Source: Sphaerisporangium viridialbum (lineage in GTDB: Bacteria > Actinomycetota > Actinomycetes > Streptosporangiales > Streptosporangiaceae). Taken from it: 64,000 nucleotides of DNA. Location: positions 1,240,001 to 1,304,000 of the forward strand of contig NZ_CP187232.1 of assembly GCF_049674955.1 (NCBI RefSeq). The letters are read 5' to 3'. Both the position numbers and the translations under genes were made by a program. Shown here piece by piece: positions 30,686 to 39,729 of this stretch; position 1 is the first letter of the stretch; each line of letters begins with the position of its first letter. The notes beneath the pieces were generated by a model, which saw only the letters and a program-made list of their open reading frames with translations, was not told the DNA's origin and ran no database searches.

Positions 30686-32914
30686 ATGAGGCGCAAGGCA
30701 CTACTCGCAGCGACCGCTGCCCTGGCAATGGCAGGCGTGGTGGTCCCCGCCACCGCGGCCGCGGCCAAGCCGCCCCCCGGCAGCGACGGCAAGGTGCAGT
30801 CCCTCGCCGCCGACCCGTCGCAGCGCGCCGCGGCGGCCGCCGACCAGGCCGTCGCGAGCGGGCTGGACAGGCTGCGCGTCAGCCCGAACGAGACGTACAA
30901 GCGCACCGCCGTGACGGCGGGCGCGGGCATGTACTACGTCACCTACGAGCGCGCCTACAAGGGCCTGCCCGTGGTCGGCGGCGACGCGGTCGTGATCACC
31001 GACGCCAACGGGCGCGTGCGCGACACCGCGTCGGCCACCGGGGCCACCACCCAGGGCGTGGCGACCACGCCGACGGTGACCGCCGAGGCCGCCACCGAGA
31101 CGGCGAAGAGCAAGCTGGACCGGACCGACGACAGCGCCGCCCCGCGCCTGGTCGTCCTGACCTGGGGCGGCAAGCCGCGTCTCGCGTGGGAGGCGAAGGT
31201 CTCCGGCATCTCCGCCGGCAAGCCGAGCATCCAGCACGTGTTCGTCGACGCGAGCACCGGCGAGATCGCCGACTCCTACGACGACGTCAGGGCGGGCACC
31301 GGCAACGGCTACTACTACGGCACGGTCACCATCAACACGAGCGGCTCCGGCACCTCGTACTCGATGACCGACTCCACCCGCAGCGGCCTGCGCTGTGGCG
31401 GCCAGGGCGGCACGGCGTACACCGGCACCGACGACGCCTGGGGCAACGGCAGCGGCACGAACCTGGAGACCGCCTGCGTGGACGCCCTCTACGGTGTCCA
31501 GCGCGAGTGGGACATGCTGGGTTCCTGGCTCGGCCGCAGCGGCATCAACGGCAGCGGCGGCGGCTTCCCGACCCGCGTGGGCCTGGCCGACGTCAACGCG
31601 TACTGGAACGGCAGCTACACGAACTTCGGGCACTCGCAGGACAACGCCCGCCAGGCCACGCCGATCGACGTGGTGGCCCACGAGTTCGGCCACGCCATCT
31701 TCCAGACCACCCCGGGCGGCGCCGGCTCCGGCAACGAGAACGGCGGCATCAACGAGGCCACGGGCGACATCTTCGGGTCGCTGACCGAGCACTACGCCAA
31801 CAACCCGAACGACCCGCCGGACTACCAGGTGGGCGAGGAGGTCAACCTCGTCGGCCAGGGGCCGATCCGCTACATGTACAACCCGTCCCTCGCAGGGGAC
31901 CCCAACTGCTGGTCGACCTCGATCCCGAGCACCGAGGTGCACTCCGCCGCCGGTCCGCTGAACCACTGGTTCTACCTGCTCGCCGAGGGCTCCGCGCCCG
32001 GTGGCGGCAAGCCGAGCAGCCCGATCTGCTCCGGCGGCCCCTCCTCGGTGACCGGCATCACCATCCAGAAGGCCGGCAAGATCTACATGGGCGCCCTCCA
32101 GCGGAAGACCTCCACCTGGAAGTACGCCAACATCCGCACGGCGTCCCTGGCGGCGGCGGTCGAGCTCTACGGCGCCAGCAGCCCCGAGTGCGCGGCCGTC
32201 AAGGCGGCCTGGAACGCGGTCAGCGTCCCGGTGCAGTCGGGCGAGGCCTCCTGCAGCTCCTCCAGCAACGACTTCTCCCTGTCGCTGAGCCCCACAGCGG
32301 GTACGGTGGCTCCGGGCTCCGCGACCACCGCCACGGTCGGCACGACGACCACCGCGGGTAGCGCGCAGACCGTCTCCCTCAGCGCCTCCGGGCTGCCCTC
32401 GGGAGCGACCGCGAGCTTCAGCCCCACCTCGGTGACCTCGGGCGGCTCCGCCACCCTCACCATCAGCACCAGCTCGTCGACGCCTTCCGGCACCTACACG
32501 ATCACGGTGACGGGCACCGGCTCGGGCGCCACCCACACGGCGGCGTACACGCTGACCGTGTCGGGCACCTCCGGCGGGCGCACGTTCACCAACGGCACCG
32601 ACTACACGATCAACGACCTGTCGACGATCAACAGCCCGATCACCTCGACCGCGACCGGTAACGCCGTCTCCCCGGTCAAGCTCAGTGTGACCATCTCCCA
32701 CACCTGCGCCGAGGACCTCCGGATCAGGCTCAAGGGCCCGAGCGGCACCCTCTACACGGTCAAGTCCAGCGGCGGCATCAGCTGCACGTCCTTCGGTACC
32801 CGGGCCTACTCGGTTCCGGTCACCCAGACGGCGGCGGGCACGTGGACCCTTGAGGTCACCGACCAGTACACCTTGGACACCGGCTACCTCGACTCGTGGA
32901 CCATCACGGTCTGA
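30686..32914 (+). CDS. Secreted thermolysin-type M4 metalloprotease with P-domain
   Basis: A protein of 742 residues: signal peptide (to ~30); FTP/PepSY propeptide (~40-205, YYVTYERAYKGLPVVGGDAV); M4 catalytic domain with zinc motif HEFGH at 332-336 and ligand Glu in NEATGD at ~357; catalytic-His region STEVHSAAGPLNHWFYLLA; a Ser/Thr-rich Ig-like repeat (~525-630); and a C-terminal proprotein-convertase P-domain (~640-742, DLRIRLKGPSGT). It should be exported, self-activated and degrade extracellular protein. The ATG at 30686 follows AAAGGA. A strong terminator follows. Confidence 0.95.
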   Translation: MRRKALLAATAALAMAGVVVPATAAAAKPPPGSDGKVQSLAADPSQRAAAAADQAVASGLDRLRVSPNETYKRTAVTAGAGMYYVTYERAYKGLPVVGGDAVVITDANGRVRDTASATGATTQGVATTPTVTAEAATETAKSKLDRTDDSAAPRLVVLTWGGKPRLAWEAKVSGISAGKPSIQHVFVDASTGEIADSYDDVRAGTGNGYYYGTVTINTSGSGTSYSMTDSTRSGLRCGGQGGTAYTGTDDAWGNGSGTNLETACVDALYGVQREWDMLGSWLGRSGINGSGGGFPTRVGLADVNAYWNGSYTNFGHSQDNARQATPIDVVAHEFGHAIFQTTPGGAGSGNENGGINEATGDIFGSLTEHYANNPNDPPDYQVGEEVNLVGQGPIRYMYNPSLAGDPNCWSTSIPSTEVHSAAGPLNHWFYLLAEGSAPGGGKPSSPICSGGPSSVTGITIQKAGKIYMGALQRKTSTWKYANIRTASLAAAVELYGASSPECAAVKAAWNAVSVPVQSGEASCSSSSNDFSLSLSPTAGTVAPGSATTATVGTTTTAGSAQTVSLSASGLPSGATASFSPTSVTSGGSATLTISTSSSTPSGTYTITVTGTGSGATHTAAYTLTVSGTSGGRTFTNGTDYTINDLSTINSPITSTATGNAVSPVKLSVTISHTCAEDLRIRLKGPSGTLYTVKSSGGISCTSFGTRAYSVPVTQTAAGTWTLEVTDQYTLDTGYLDSWTITV

Positions 32915-32926
32915 GCGACGGCTGGA

Positions 32927-32966
32927 CGAACCCCCGGGACCACCACCCCTTGGTCCCGGGGGTTCG
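32927..32966. terminator. Terminator after the M4 protease
   Basis: A perfect 16-bp stem (32927-32942 with 32951-32966) and an 8-base loop. It lies between the convergent ends of the protease and the large LuxR regulator, so it can serve both. Confidence 0.88.
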
Positions 32967-33013
32967 CCGTTGTCCGGGCGTACGGCGTCCTTGCCCCGTA
33001 CGGGCGAAGAGGT

Positions 33014-35830
33014 TCAGGCGGGCGGGGCGACCTGGGTACGCGACCGCACGCCGAGCTTGCGCAGGACGGTGGCGACGTGGCTCTCGACCGTCCGCGTCGA
33101 CAGGAACAGCACGTCGGCGATCTCGCGGTTGGTACGCCCGAGGGCCACGAGCCTGGCCACCTCCCTCTCACGCTGTGACAGCACGCCCGCGTCCGCCTTC
33201 CGGCCGCGCGGTAACTGGAACTCCACGCCGATGTCCCGCAGCACCCGCCTGCACCGGGCGGCGTCGTGGGTGGCGCCGAGCCGGCCGAACCGCTCCGCCA
33301 GCTCGGTGAAGCCCGCCGCGGCGCCGGCGTCGCCGAGGGAGAGCCGCGCGCGGGCCTCACCCTCGCCCGCCCGCGCCGCGGCGTACGGCTGGGGCAGCGC
33401 GGCGTACGCCTCGCGGGCACGGGCGAAGAACCCGATCGCCTCGGCGTGCCGCCGCTCGGCGGCGGCCAGCGCGCCCCGCGCGAGGTCGAGGGCGGCGTGC
33501 GCGGTGGGCGCGATGCGGCCCGCGATGCCGGCGGCGTACTCGGCGACCAGATCGGCCGCCGCCTTCAGACGCCCGTCCCAGGCCAGTGCGGTGACGGCGG
33601 ACGGGACCAGGTACGCGCCCCACACCCACACGCCCTTGCGGCGCAGCCGGGCGACCGCCCGCTCGGCCTCCGCGACCGCGCTGTCCAGGGCGCCTCGCGC
33701 GAGGTGCAGATCGATCAGCCCCCCGGCGGCGGCCGTCACGATCGGGACGTACCGGGCATCCGGCGCGTCCAGGCCCGCGCCGTGGAAGTGCTTGATGGCC
33801 TCGTCCCACTCACCCGTCGCCAGGGCGAGCATCCCCAGCACCAGCCAGACGTCCACCGCGATCAGCGGGGTCTCGGTGGCCAGCTCTCCGAGGGACGCCG
33901 CCCGGTCGCGGAGCCCGTCCCACCGCCCGGTCAGCCAGTCCCTGCGGATCGTCGAGACGTCCAGGAGATAGGCGGGGTACTGCGCGCCGCTCTCCACGGC
34001 GAGCTGCCTGCCCTCCTCGGCGAACTTCTCGGCCGCGGCGTAAAGCCCCAGGCTGGTCGCAGAGTCGTGCAGGTTCGCGTACGCCCGCGCGGCCTCCCGC
34101 CGGACCGCCGTGCGCGGGTCGGCGACCGGCAGCTTGGCCGCCACGGCGAAGGCGTCGGGGGAGCCGATCGTCATCTCGAACGAGGCCCGGTTGGCCTGGA
34201 CCGCCGCCGCCAGCTCGGGGTTGTCGGCGGTGGCGACGAGGGCCTCGGCGCGGGCCATCCACTCCTCGTGCCGCTCCAGCGACTCGGTGCCCCAGCCCGG
34301 CAGCGCGAGGCTGGCCCAGCCCCGCGCGGCCAGCGTCGGCCGGTCGCTCAGCTCGGCGAGGGCGGCCCTGATCTCGGGCCTTCCCGCGGCGGTGTCGCCC
34401 GCCTGGTTGGACAGTACGACGCCGAGGTTGAGCCGCGCCTCGCCACGCGCGTCGGGAGAGAGGAAGTCGTCGCGCAGGACGTGGCGCAGGAGCCGTACCA
34501 CCCGCTGGTGGGAGAGCCCCGTCGCCGCGAACCTGCTCAGCATCAGCGCGAGCGGTCCCCGGTCGGGCGCCGGCAGGCCGGGATCGTCGAGCATGCCCTC
34601 GATGATCTCGACGGCCAGGGCGGTGTCGCCGAGGGAGGCGGCCCGCTGGGCGGCGGACGTGCCGTGCCGCAGCCAGGCGTCGGTGTCGCCGGCCTGCCTG
34701 GCGTGGAACGCGAGCTGCACTTGAGGCGGGGAGTCCACCGCTTCCAGCGCCCGCATCGCCCGATCGTGCGCCGATCTGCGGTCGGGCCCCGGGATGGCGT
34801 CGTACACGGCCTGCTGGGCCAGCGCGTGGCGGAAGCCGTACCGGCCGCCGGGATGCTCGTGCAGCACCCCGGCACGCAGCGCCTCGCCCAGCCCGGCGGA
34901 ATGGCCGCCGACGGCGGTGATCAGCTGCTCGCCCGCGGGGAGCCGCAGCACCGCGGCCGCCTGCACCGCGCCCACCGCCGCCGCTGACAGGCCTGCCATC
35001 CGCTCGGCCATGGCCTCGCGCAGCAGCAGGGGCACCCCGGCGCGGTCGAGCGCGTCGGGCTCCTCCGCGTCGTGCAGGGACCTGACCACCTCCTCCACGA
35101 CGAACGGGATGCCCGCCGTGCGGTCGTGCAGGCGGGCGACGAACCCGGAGGACAGATCGGATCGGTCCAGCAGCGCGCCGGCCAGGCTTCCCACGTCGGA
35201 GACGTCGAGTGGTGCCAGCGGCACGACCACGTTGGTCGTGTCCGGCTGATGCCGGTAGGCCAGGCCCAGGGGCGACCCGGCCGTGCCGAGGTTCTCCCGC
35301 CGGTAGGTCGCCACGATCGCCAGCCCCTCGGGCGGCTGGCCGCTCAGGAAACGCAGCAGATCGCGGGTGCCGTCGTCGGCCCAGTGCAGGTCCTCGATGA
35401 CGAGCACGGCCGGCCCGACGGCCGCGAGCAGCGCGCGTATCGCGCGGAACACCCGGTGCCGTTCCGCGCGTGGATCCTCAAGGGGCTGCGGTGAGGGCGG
35501 CAGCGCGTCGGCCAGCTCGGGAAGGTAGCCCTGGAGCGCGCCGGTGACGGGGTTCAGCGCCTGGGCCGCCGGGAGACGTCCCCTGATGTCCCGCAGCGCC
35601 TCGAACACCGGGCCGTACGGGAAGGGCTCGCGGATCTGGTGGCAGTAGCCGAGCAGGACGGCCCGGTCGCCGGACGGGAGGCGGCCGAGCGCGGCGCGGA
35701 CGAGCCGGGTCTTTCCTATGCCCGCTTCGCCCTCCACCAGCACCACCGCCGGTGGACGGGTCATCGCGTCGATCAGAGCCCGCAGCTCAGAGGCGCGTCC
35801 GACAAGTGCGGGCGAGGGCACGATGCTCAT
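33014..35830 (-). CDS. Large ATP-binding LuxR-family (LAL) transcriptional regulator
   Basis: About 938 residues. An N-terminal AAA/ORC-type ATPase has LVGRASELRAL, Walker A VEGEAGIGKTRLV and Walker B VLVIEDLHWADD. A long helical TPR-like middle (~400-860) contains many Ala-rich repeats. The C-terminal LuxR HTH includes LSQREREVARLVALGRTNREIADVLFLS and TVESHVATVLRKLGVRS. LAL (MalT-like) regulators are activated by ligand or partner binding to the repeat region. I chose the ATG at 35830 (MSIVPSPALVGR), which starts just before the ATPase. The convergent M4 protease is a possible target, which is untested. Confidence 0.93.
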   Translation of the reverse strand: MSIVPSPALVGRASELRALIDAMTRPPAVVLVEGEAGIGKTRLVRAALGRLPSGDRAVLLGYCHQIREPFPYGPVFEALRDIRGRLPAAQALNPVTGALQGYLPELADALPPSPQPLEDPRAERHRVFRAIRALLAAVGPAVLVIEDLHWADDGTRDLLRFLSGQPPEGLAIVATYRRENLGTAGSPLGLAYRHQPDTTNVVVPLAPLDVSDVGSLAGALLDRSDLSSGFVARLHDRTAGIPFVVEEVVRSLHDAEEPDALDRAGVPLLLREAMAERMAGLSAAAVGAVQAAAVLRLPAGEQLITAVGGHSAGLGEALRAGVLHEHPGGRYGFRHALAQQAVYDAIPGPDRRSAHDRAMRALEAVDSPPQVQLAFHARQAGDTDAWLRHGTSAAQRAASLGDTALAVEIIEGMLDDPGLPAPDRGPLALMLSRFAATGLSHQRVVRLLRHVLRDDFLSPDARGEARLNLGVVLSNQAGDTAAGRPEIRAALAELSDRPTLAARGWASLALPGWGTESLERHEEWMARAEALVATADNPELAAAVQANRASFEMTIGSPDAFAVAAKLPVADPRTAVRREAARAYANLHDSATSLGLYAAAEKFAEEGRQLAVESGAQYPAYLLDVSTIRRDWLTGRWDGLRDRAASLGELATETPLIAVDVWLVLGMLALATGEWDEAIKHFHGAGLDAPDARYVPIVTAAAGGLIDLHLARGALDSAVAEAERAVARLRRKGVWVWGAYLVPSAVTALAWDGRLKAAADLVAEYAAGIAGRIAPTAHAALDLARGALAAAERRHAEAIGFFARAREAYAALPQPYAAARAGEGEARARLSLGDAGAAAGFTELAERFGRLGATHDAARCRRVLRDIGVEFQLPRGRKADAGVLSQREREVARLVALGRTNREIADVLFLSTRTVESHVATVLRKLGVRSRTQVAPPA

Positions 35831-36191
35831 CCACAGCTCCAGGGTACGGATTGCGGGATCCCCCGGGACAGTTATCCACGTACCTCCGCCCAAGGTCAAC
35901 CCTTGAGCGTTACAGCCGTGTTGCGTATGGGGTCAACCCACCCACTCGGTCGCACGCCACCCGGCCCGTACCGGCTCCGATGAGCCGAATGACCACCAGA
36001 CATCTGGCTGTAGAACCAGATGAGAAGGCGTGGCCTCGGGCGGTCGGATGGCGGGTCTCTCATCATGGCGGCGGACCGCCCCTCACCATCCAGGCTGATC
36101 TCCCGCACCGGTCCCGGCGTCTAGGTTCACCCCCAGGTGGAGGAACGATTGCGCGGCGGCTCAGGCGGCGCGGATCAGGGGGGACGGCGAG
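35831..36191. other. Divergent intergenic region with two inverted repeats
   Basis: No gene seen. CATCTGG-N8-CCAGATG (36001-36022) and CGGCTC-CGAT-GAGCCG (35972-35987) are perfect inverted repeats near the middle of the gap. They are placed to act in one or both divergent promoters (LAL regulator to the left, ATPase gene to the right). Confidence 0.45.
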
Positions 36192-36602
36192 ATGACGGAG
36201 GAAGTTCGCGTTCGTGGAGGTGAGGGCCTCGCCCAGTCCCTGGAGGAGTATCTTCACGGCTGGAGTGAGCGGTCGGGCATCGTGGCCGAGGTGTGGGCGA
36301 TGCCCGGTGAGGCCGTGCCGGCCGATCTTGCTCAGGCGGTGTACGCGACCGTTGTCGAGGCGCTGTCCAACGTCGAGCGGCACAGTCGTGCCGAGCATGT
36401 CTCGATCGCGGTCACGCTTGGTGCGGGCGGTCTGCGGATGACGGTCAGCGACGACGGCATCGGGTACGCGGATCGTCCCGGCCGGTTGGACGGGCGGGGG
36501 CAGACCGCCATGCGCGCGAACTTCGCCGAGGTGGGCGGCACGCTGACGATCAACAGCACGCTCCGGGGCGGCACCACGATCACCGGAGTCGTCCCGAGAT
36601 AG
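36192..36602 (+). CDS. Stand-alone histidine-kinase-type ATPase domain protein
   Basis: A protein of 136 residues that is little more than a GHKL ATPase domain of the NarX/DesK class: N-box VVEALSNVERHSRAEHV, G1 box VSDDGIGY and a G2-like GRGQTAMRANFAEVGGTL; it ends in GTTITGVVPR. The dimerisation/phospho-acceptor helix is absent. The N-terminal 45 residues (LAQSLEEYLHGWSERSGIVAEVW) match the region that normally follows that helix. It may be a kinase fragment that works with another protein, an anti-sigma-like ATPase, or a truncated kinase. It starts at ATG 36192. Confidence 0.8.
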   Translation: MTEEVRVRGGEGLAQSLEEYLHGWSERSGIVAEVWAMPGEAVPADLAQAVYATVVEALSNVERHSRAEHVSIAVTLGAGGLRMTVSDDGIGYADRPGRLDGRGQTAMRANFAEVGGTLTINSTLRGGTTITGVVPR

Positions 36603-36711
36603 ACCGGGCACGCCCGCAGGTGAACCGCCGGGCCCGCAGACGGGGCCGGCCGGCGAGGTGGGGCCGAGCACGCGGTGCCCGGCCTGACGAGCCGCCGCAC
36701 GATGCGCGGCC

Positions 36712-37290
36712 TCAGAGGCTCTCGATCTCCGTCAGGTCGATGTCGACCTCGAACGGGACCTTGAGCTGCAACTTGTCGTGGTGAATCCCCATGAGGGCGT
36801 AGGCCTTGGTGGCCGGGTCGAGCTCGTAGACGTACACGGTCGCCTTACCGCCGTTCTGCTCGACCCTCCAGAAGTGCTCGATCTTCGCGGCGGCGTAGAG
36901 CTGCGGCTTCCGCTCCCGATCACGTGTCTCGGAATCGGGGCTGACGACCTCGACTATGAGGAGCACGTCTTTCGCCTGGTACGCGGTGGCGTCAGGCCCC
37001 ACGAGGGCTTCGGCTCGGAGGATCACCACATCAGGCTCGGGACGCTGCCGAGGGCCGAGTACGACGCTCATCTCCCTGCGCACCCGGAACTCTCGCGGAG
37101 TGAACCGGCGCAGAGCGTTGACGAGCAGATCGATGATCACAGAGTGGAAGTCTTTCTGGGGGCTCACGAAGACCAAGCTTCCATCTATCAACTCTGTGTG
37201 TGCAGGCAAATCCGGAAGGTGATCGAGGTCCTCGGCGGTGAAACCCTCCGGTGGCGGGACCATCCAGCCGGGAAGCTGCGGGTCTGTCAT
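36712..37290 (-). CDS. Uma2-family (DUF820) putative PD-(D/E)xK nuclease
   Basis: About 192 residues. Core motifs: HTELIDGSLVFVSP (early Glu), RPEPDVVIL (Asp), VLLIVEVVSPDSETRDRERKPQLYA (Glu-x-Val and following charged helix) and KIEHFWRVEQ. Uma2 proteins carry a restriction-endonuclease fold and are very common in actinomycetes; biological roles are mostly unknown. The ATG at 37290 has GGAG at 8 bases; the ATG at 37317 is the alternative. The gene is isolated between a convergent ATPase gene and a terminator. Confidence 0.88.
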   Translation of the reverse strand: MTDPQLPGWMVPPPEGFTAEDLDHLPDLPAHTELIDGSLVFVSPQKDFHSVIIDLLVNALRRFTPREFRVRREMSVVLGPRQRPEPDVVILRAEALVGPDATAYQAKDVLLIVEVVSPDSETRDRERKPQLYAAAKIEHFWRVEQNGGKATVYVYELDPATKAYALMGIHHDKLQLKVPFEVDIDLTEIESL

Positions 37291-37421
37291 CTTTTGGCTC
37301 CGGACCTCGACTGTCATGGCTTCACGCTAGCAATTGCACCCGGTCTCTCCAGTGAGTTTGCCCGCTACTCCTGGAACGGAACGCCCCGGCACCACCGCCT
37401 GAGGGTGTGCGGGTACAAAGA

Positions 37422-37453
37422 GTCTGGGCCACGCGATCTCGCGTGGCCCAGAC
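37422..37453. terminator. Terminator between the FHA and Uma2 genes
   Basis: A 14-bp perfect stem (37422-37435 with 37440-37453) and loop ATCT. It lies just after the stop of the minus-strand FHA gene at 37472 and upstream of Uma2 on the same strand. Confidence 0.82.
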
Positions 37454-37471
37454 GTGCCGGCCTGCAAGGGA

Positions 37472-38119
37472 CTACGAGGCGCGGCGGTTGGCCGCCTGGG
37501 GCGGGGACTCGCCCGGCCCCGAGGTGCGCTGCGGGGGGACCACCGGTGTGGGGCGGACCAGGCCGAGGGCGACGACCTCGTTGGCCAGCCTTGTGCGCCG
37601 GTTGATGCCCTCCGGAATGCGGAACTTCTGGTAGAGCCGCAACAGGTGCTGCTTGACGGCCGCCTCCGTCACGACCAGGTCGTCGGCTATCTCGCGCGCC
37701 GTCGCGGGCGCCACGAACGCCTCGTCGGACAGCGCCGGGCGGCACAGGGAGGTCAGCACGTCGACCTCTCGCCTGGTCAGCTCCGGCGCCGCCGCGCGGC
37801 GCAACTCGACTTCCGGGGCGAAATCCTCCCTTGGCACCCCGCCGACCCGACAGCGAGCCGCTCCGAAGGAGACGACGTCGCCGTCGTCAAGCACCCTCCG
37901 GGCGATCGGCCTGCCGTTCACCCGTGTGCCGTTGCGGGACAGGCCCAGGTCAACGACATACAGGTAGGGTCCACGGCGGATGAACTCGGCGTGCAGTCGT
38001 GACACGCTTGGATCAGCCAGCCTTACGTCGACGCCTCGGCCTCGGCCGATCGTCGTGATCTCGGGGCGCAACGGGACCACCTCACCGGTGTCCTCGACGC
38101 GTATGAACGGCCCCTCCAC
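37472..38119 (-). CDS. FHA-domain protein with C-terminal HTH
   Basis: A protein of 215 residues. An N-terminal FHA phosphothreonine-binding domain (ITTIGRGRGVDVRL, SVSRLHAEF, SRNGTRVNGR; the canonical G-R, S-x-x-H and N-G residues are present) occupies ~15-95. A winged-helix-like segment follows (~110-180): LTRREVDVLTSLC, AREIADDLVVTEAAVKQHLLRLY. The Pro/Arg-rich tail is disordered. It suggests a regulator whose DNA binding is tuned by Ser/Thr phosphorylation. A Ser/Thr kinase gene lies 7 kb away, but a link is only a guess. It is divergent from citrate synthase. Confidence 0.88.
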   Translation of the reverse strand: MEGPFIRVEDTGEVVPLRPEITTIGRGRGVDVRLADPSVSRLHAEFIRRGPYLYVVDLGLSRNGTRVNGRPIARRVLDDGDVVSFGAARCRVGGVPREDFAPEVELRRAAAPELTRREVDVLTSLCRPALSDEAFVAPATAREIADDLVVTEAAVKQHLLRLYQKFRIPEGINRRTRLANEVVALGLVRPTPVVPPQRTSGPGESPPQAANRRAS

Positions 38120-38226
38120 GGCAGTTCCTCCCCAGGTAGCCCGCCGTTACTTCCGCTACAGCTCCGGCTTACCCAAACGAGGGGTTGGGGAATCGCCTTT
38201 GCCATAACGAGAATCACTGCAGAAAT

Positions 38227-38281
38227 TGGTCTGGACCTCCTCGGCCGGTTTTACCTGCTCACAGGTAGACTTCGGACGAAG
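38227..38281. promoter_or_regulatory. Three adjacent palindromes upstream of citrate synthase
   Basis: TGGTCTGGACC (38227-38237) is close to the DasR-type TGGTCTAGACC core. TACCTG-CTCA-CAGGTA lies at 38252-38267 and CTTCG-GA-CGAAG at 38270-38281. All fall within 75 bases of the start, in a region shared with the divergent FHA regulator gene. Confidence 0.45.
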
Positions 38282-38301
38282 ATAAGCGGAGGAAATAACA
38301 C

Positions 38302-39423
38302 ATGGCGGACAACCCCACCAAAGGCCTCGCCGATGTCGTCGCCGCGTCTACAGCGCTGAGCGACATCGACGGCAAAGCCGGTCGCCTCTTCTACCGCGGC
38401 TACGACATCCACGATCTAGCCGGCCGCACGAGCTTCGAAGAGACCGCGCACCTGCTTCAGCATGGCACGCTCCCCACGCGTCAGCAGCTGGCCGACTACG
38501 GAGCGGAACTGATCCGAGGCCGCGCCCTCGGCGCCCTCGTCGAAGCCAACATCGCCGAGATCGCGGAGAAACAGGCGCCCATGGAGGCGCTCAGGAGCCT
38601 GGTCTCCCTGGCCGGCGCCGAGGACGCGGACAAGGACTCCAACGAGTCCGGCGCCAACCGGCGCAAGGCCGCGCGACTGACGGCCCAGCAGCCGATCCTG
38701 GTCGCGCGCTACCACGCCGCGCGCACCGGCGGCACCCCGCGCGACCCCGACCCGTCCCTCAGCGTCGCGGCGAACTTCCTGATGCAGATCACGGGCCGGA
38801 TGCCCGAGCGCACCGAGGTCGACTTCTTCGACGAGTGCCTCGTGCTCCACGCCGACCACACGATGAACGCCTCGACCTTCGCCGCCCGCGTGTGCGCGGC
38901 GACGCTGTCGGACATGCACTCGGCGATCGTGGCGGCGATCGGCACCCTGAAGGGCCCGCTGCACGGCGGCGCGAACGAGCAGGTCATGCGCACCCTGGAG
39001 AGCATCCCCGCGGACGGCGTGGCGCAGGCCGTACGCGACAAGCTCGCGAGCGGCGAGAAGATCATGGGCTTCGGCCACCGGGTCTACAAGACCGAGGACC
39101 CGCGCGCGACTCACCTGCGCAAGATGTCGCGCGAGTTGGCCGAGGCGAGCGGGGACGACACCTACTATCGGATGTCAAAGGAGATGGAGGAGGTCGTCTT
39201 CGCGGAGAAGGGGCTGTACCCGAACGTCGACTTCTACGCCGCGACGGTCTACCACTACCTCGGCATTCCGACGGACCTGTTCACCCCGGTCTTCTCCGTC
39301 AGCAGGATGTCCGGCTGGACCGCCCACGTGATCGAGCAGCACGCCGACAACCGGCTGATCCGCCCGGACAGCGAGTACATCGGGGAGCGCGACCAGAAGT
39401 GGACACCGATTGACGAACGGTAG
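38302..39423 (+). CDS. Citrate synthase (2-methylcitrate synthase cannot be excluded)
   Basis: A protein of 373 residues, the short actinobacterial form. Catalytic regions: HADHTMNASTFAARV (His), GPLHGGANEQVM, MGFGHRVYKTEDPRA (His) and a late Asp in YPNVDFYAATVYHYLGIP. It condenses oxaloacetate with acetyl-CoA; short forms sometimes prefer propionyl-CoA. The adjacent icd favours the TCA role. The ATG at 38302 has GGAGG upstream. The end overlaps the DUF3017 gene by 14 bases. Confidence 0.92.
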   Translation: MADNPTKGLADVVAASTALSDIDGKAGRLFYRGYDIHDLAGRTSFEETAHLLQHGTLPTRQQLADYGAELIRGRALGALVEANIAEIAEKQAPMEALRSLVSLAGAEDADKDSNESGANRRKAARLTAQQPILVARYHAARTGGTPRDPDPSLSVAANFLMQITGRMPERTEVDFFDECLVLHADHTMNASTFAARVCAATLSDMHSAIVAAIGTLKGPLHGGANEQVMRTLESIPADGVAQAVRDKLASGEKIMGFGHRVYKTEDPRATHLRKMSRELAEASGDDTYYRMSKEMEEVVFAEKGLYPNVDFYAATVYHYLGIPTDLFTPVFSVSRMSGWTAHVIEQHADNRLIRPDSEYIGERDQKWTPIDER

Positions 39424-39694
39424 GGCATGGGGGCCGTACCTGCTGATCCTGGCGGGTGCGGCCGTCGGCCTCGGCGCGATCGCGATGGGCCTGCCCGCGT
39501 GGGCGGGCTCATTGATCGTCGCCTGCTCGGTGCTCTTCGGCGCCGTGCTGCGACTGCTGGTGCACGGCGACCGCGAGAGCATGCTCGCCGTGCGTGACAG
39601 GCGCTCCGACGCCGTCACGTACGGAGTGCTCGGTGGCGTCATGGCCGTGGTCGCCCTCAGCGTCGCCGTGCAATGGCTCATGGGTAGGCAGTAA
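39410..39694 (+). CDS. DUF3017 family small membrane protein, TTG start
   Basis: A protein of 94 residues with three hydrophobic segments: YLLILAGAAVGLGAIAMG, AGSLIVACSVLFGAVLRLL and YGVLGGVMAVVALSVAV. A charged stretch (HGDRESMLAVRDRRSD) sits between the second and third. Only TTG at 39410 opens the frame correctly; the nearby ATG at 39427 is out of frame. It overlaps the citrate synthase end, so it is co-translated. DUF3017 genes recur near folD and TCA-cycle genes in actinobacteria; function unknown. Confidence 0.85.
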   Translation: MTNGRAWGPYLLILAGAAVGLGAIAMGLPAWAGSLIVACSVLFGAVLRLLVHGDRESMLAVRDRRSDAVTYGVLGGVMAVVALSVAVQWLMGRQ

Positions 39695-39729
39695 CCCCCC
39701 ATGCCCGGTCCGGTAGCCTCAGCCCGCCA

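Noticed and set aside
35871..35881. A DnaA-box-like TTATCCACG
   Set aside because: A single imperfect box without further copies or AT-rich unwinding region; no origin here.
36712..37290. Uma2 gene as a mobile-element or toxin component
   Set aside because: No transposase, inverted terminal repeats or antitoxin partner are present; it is an isolated gene.
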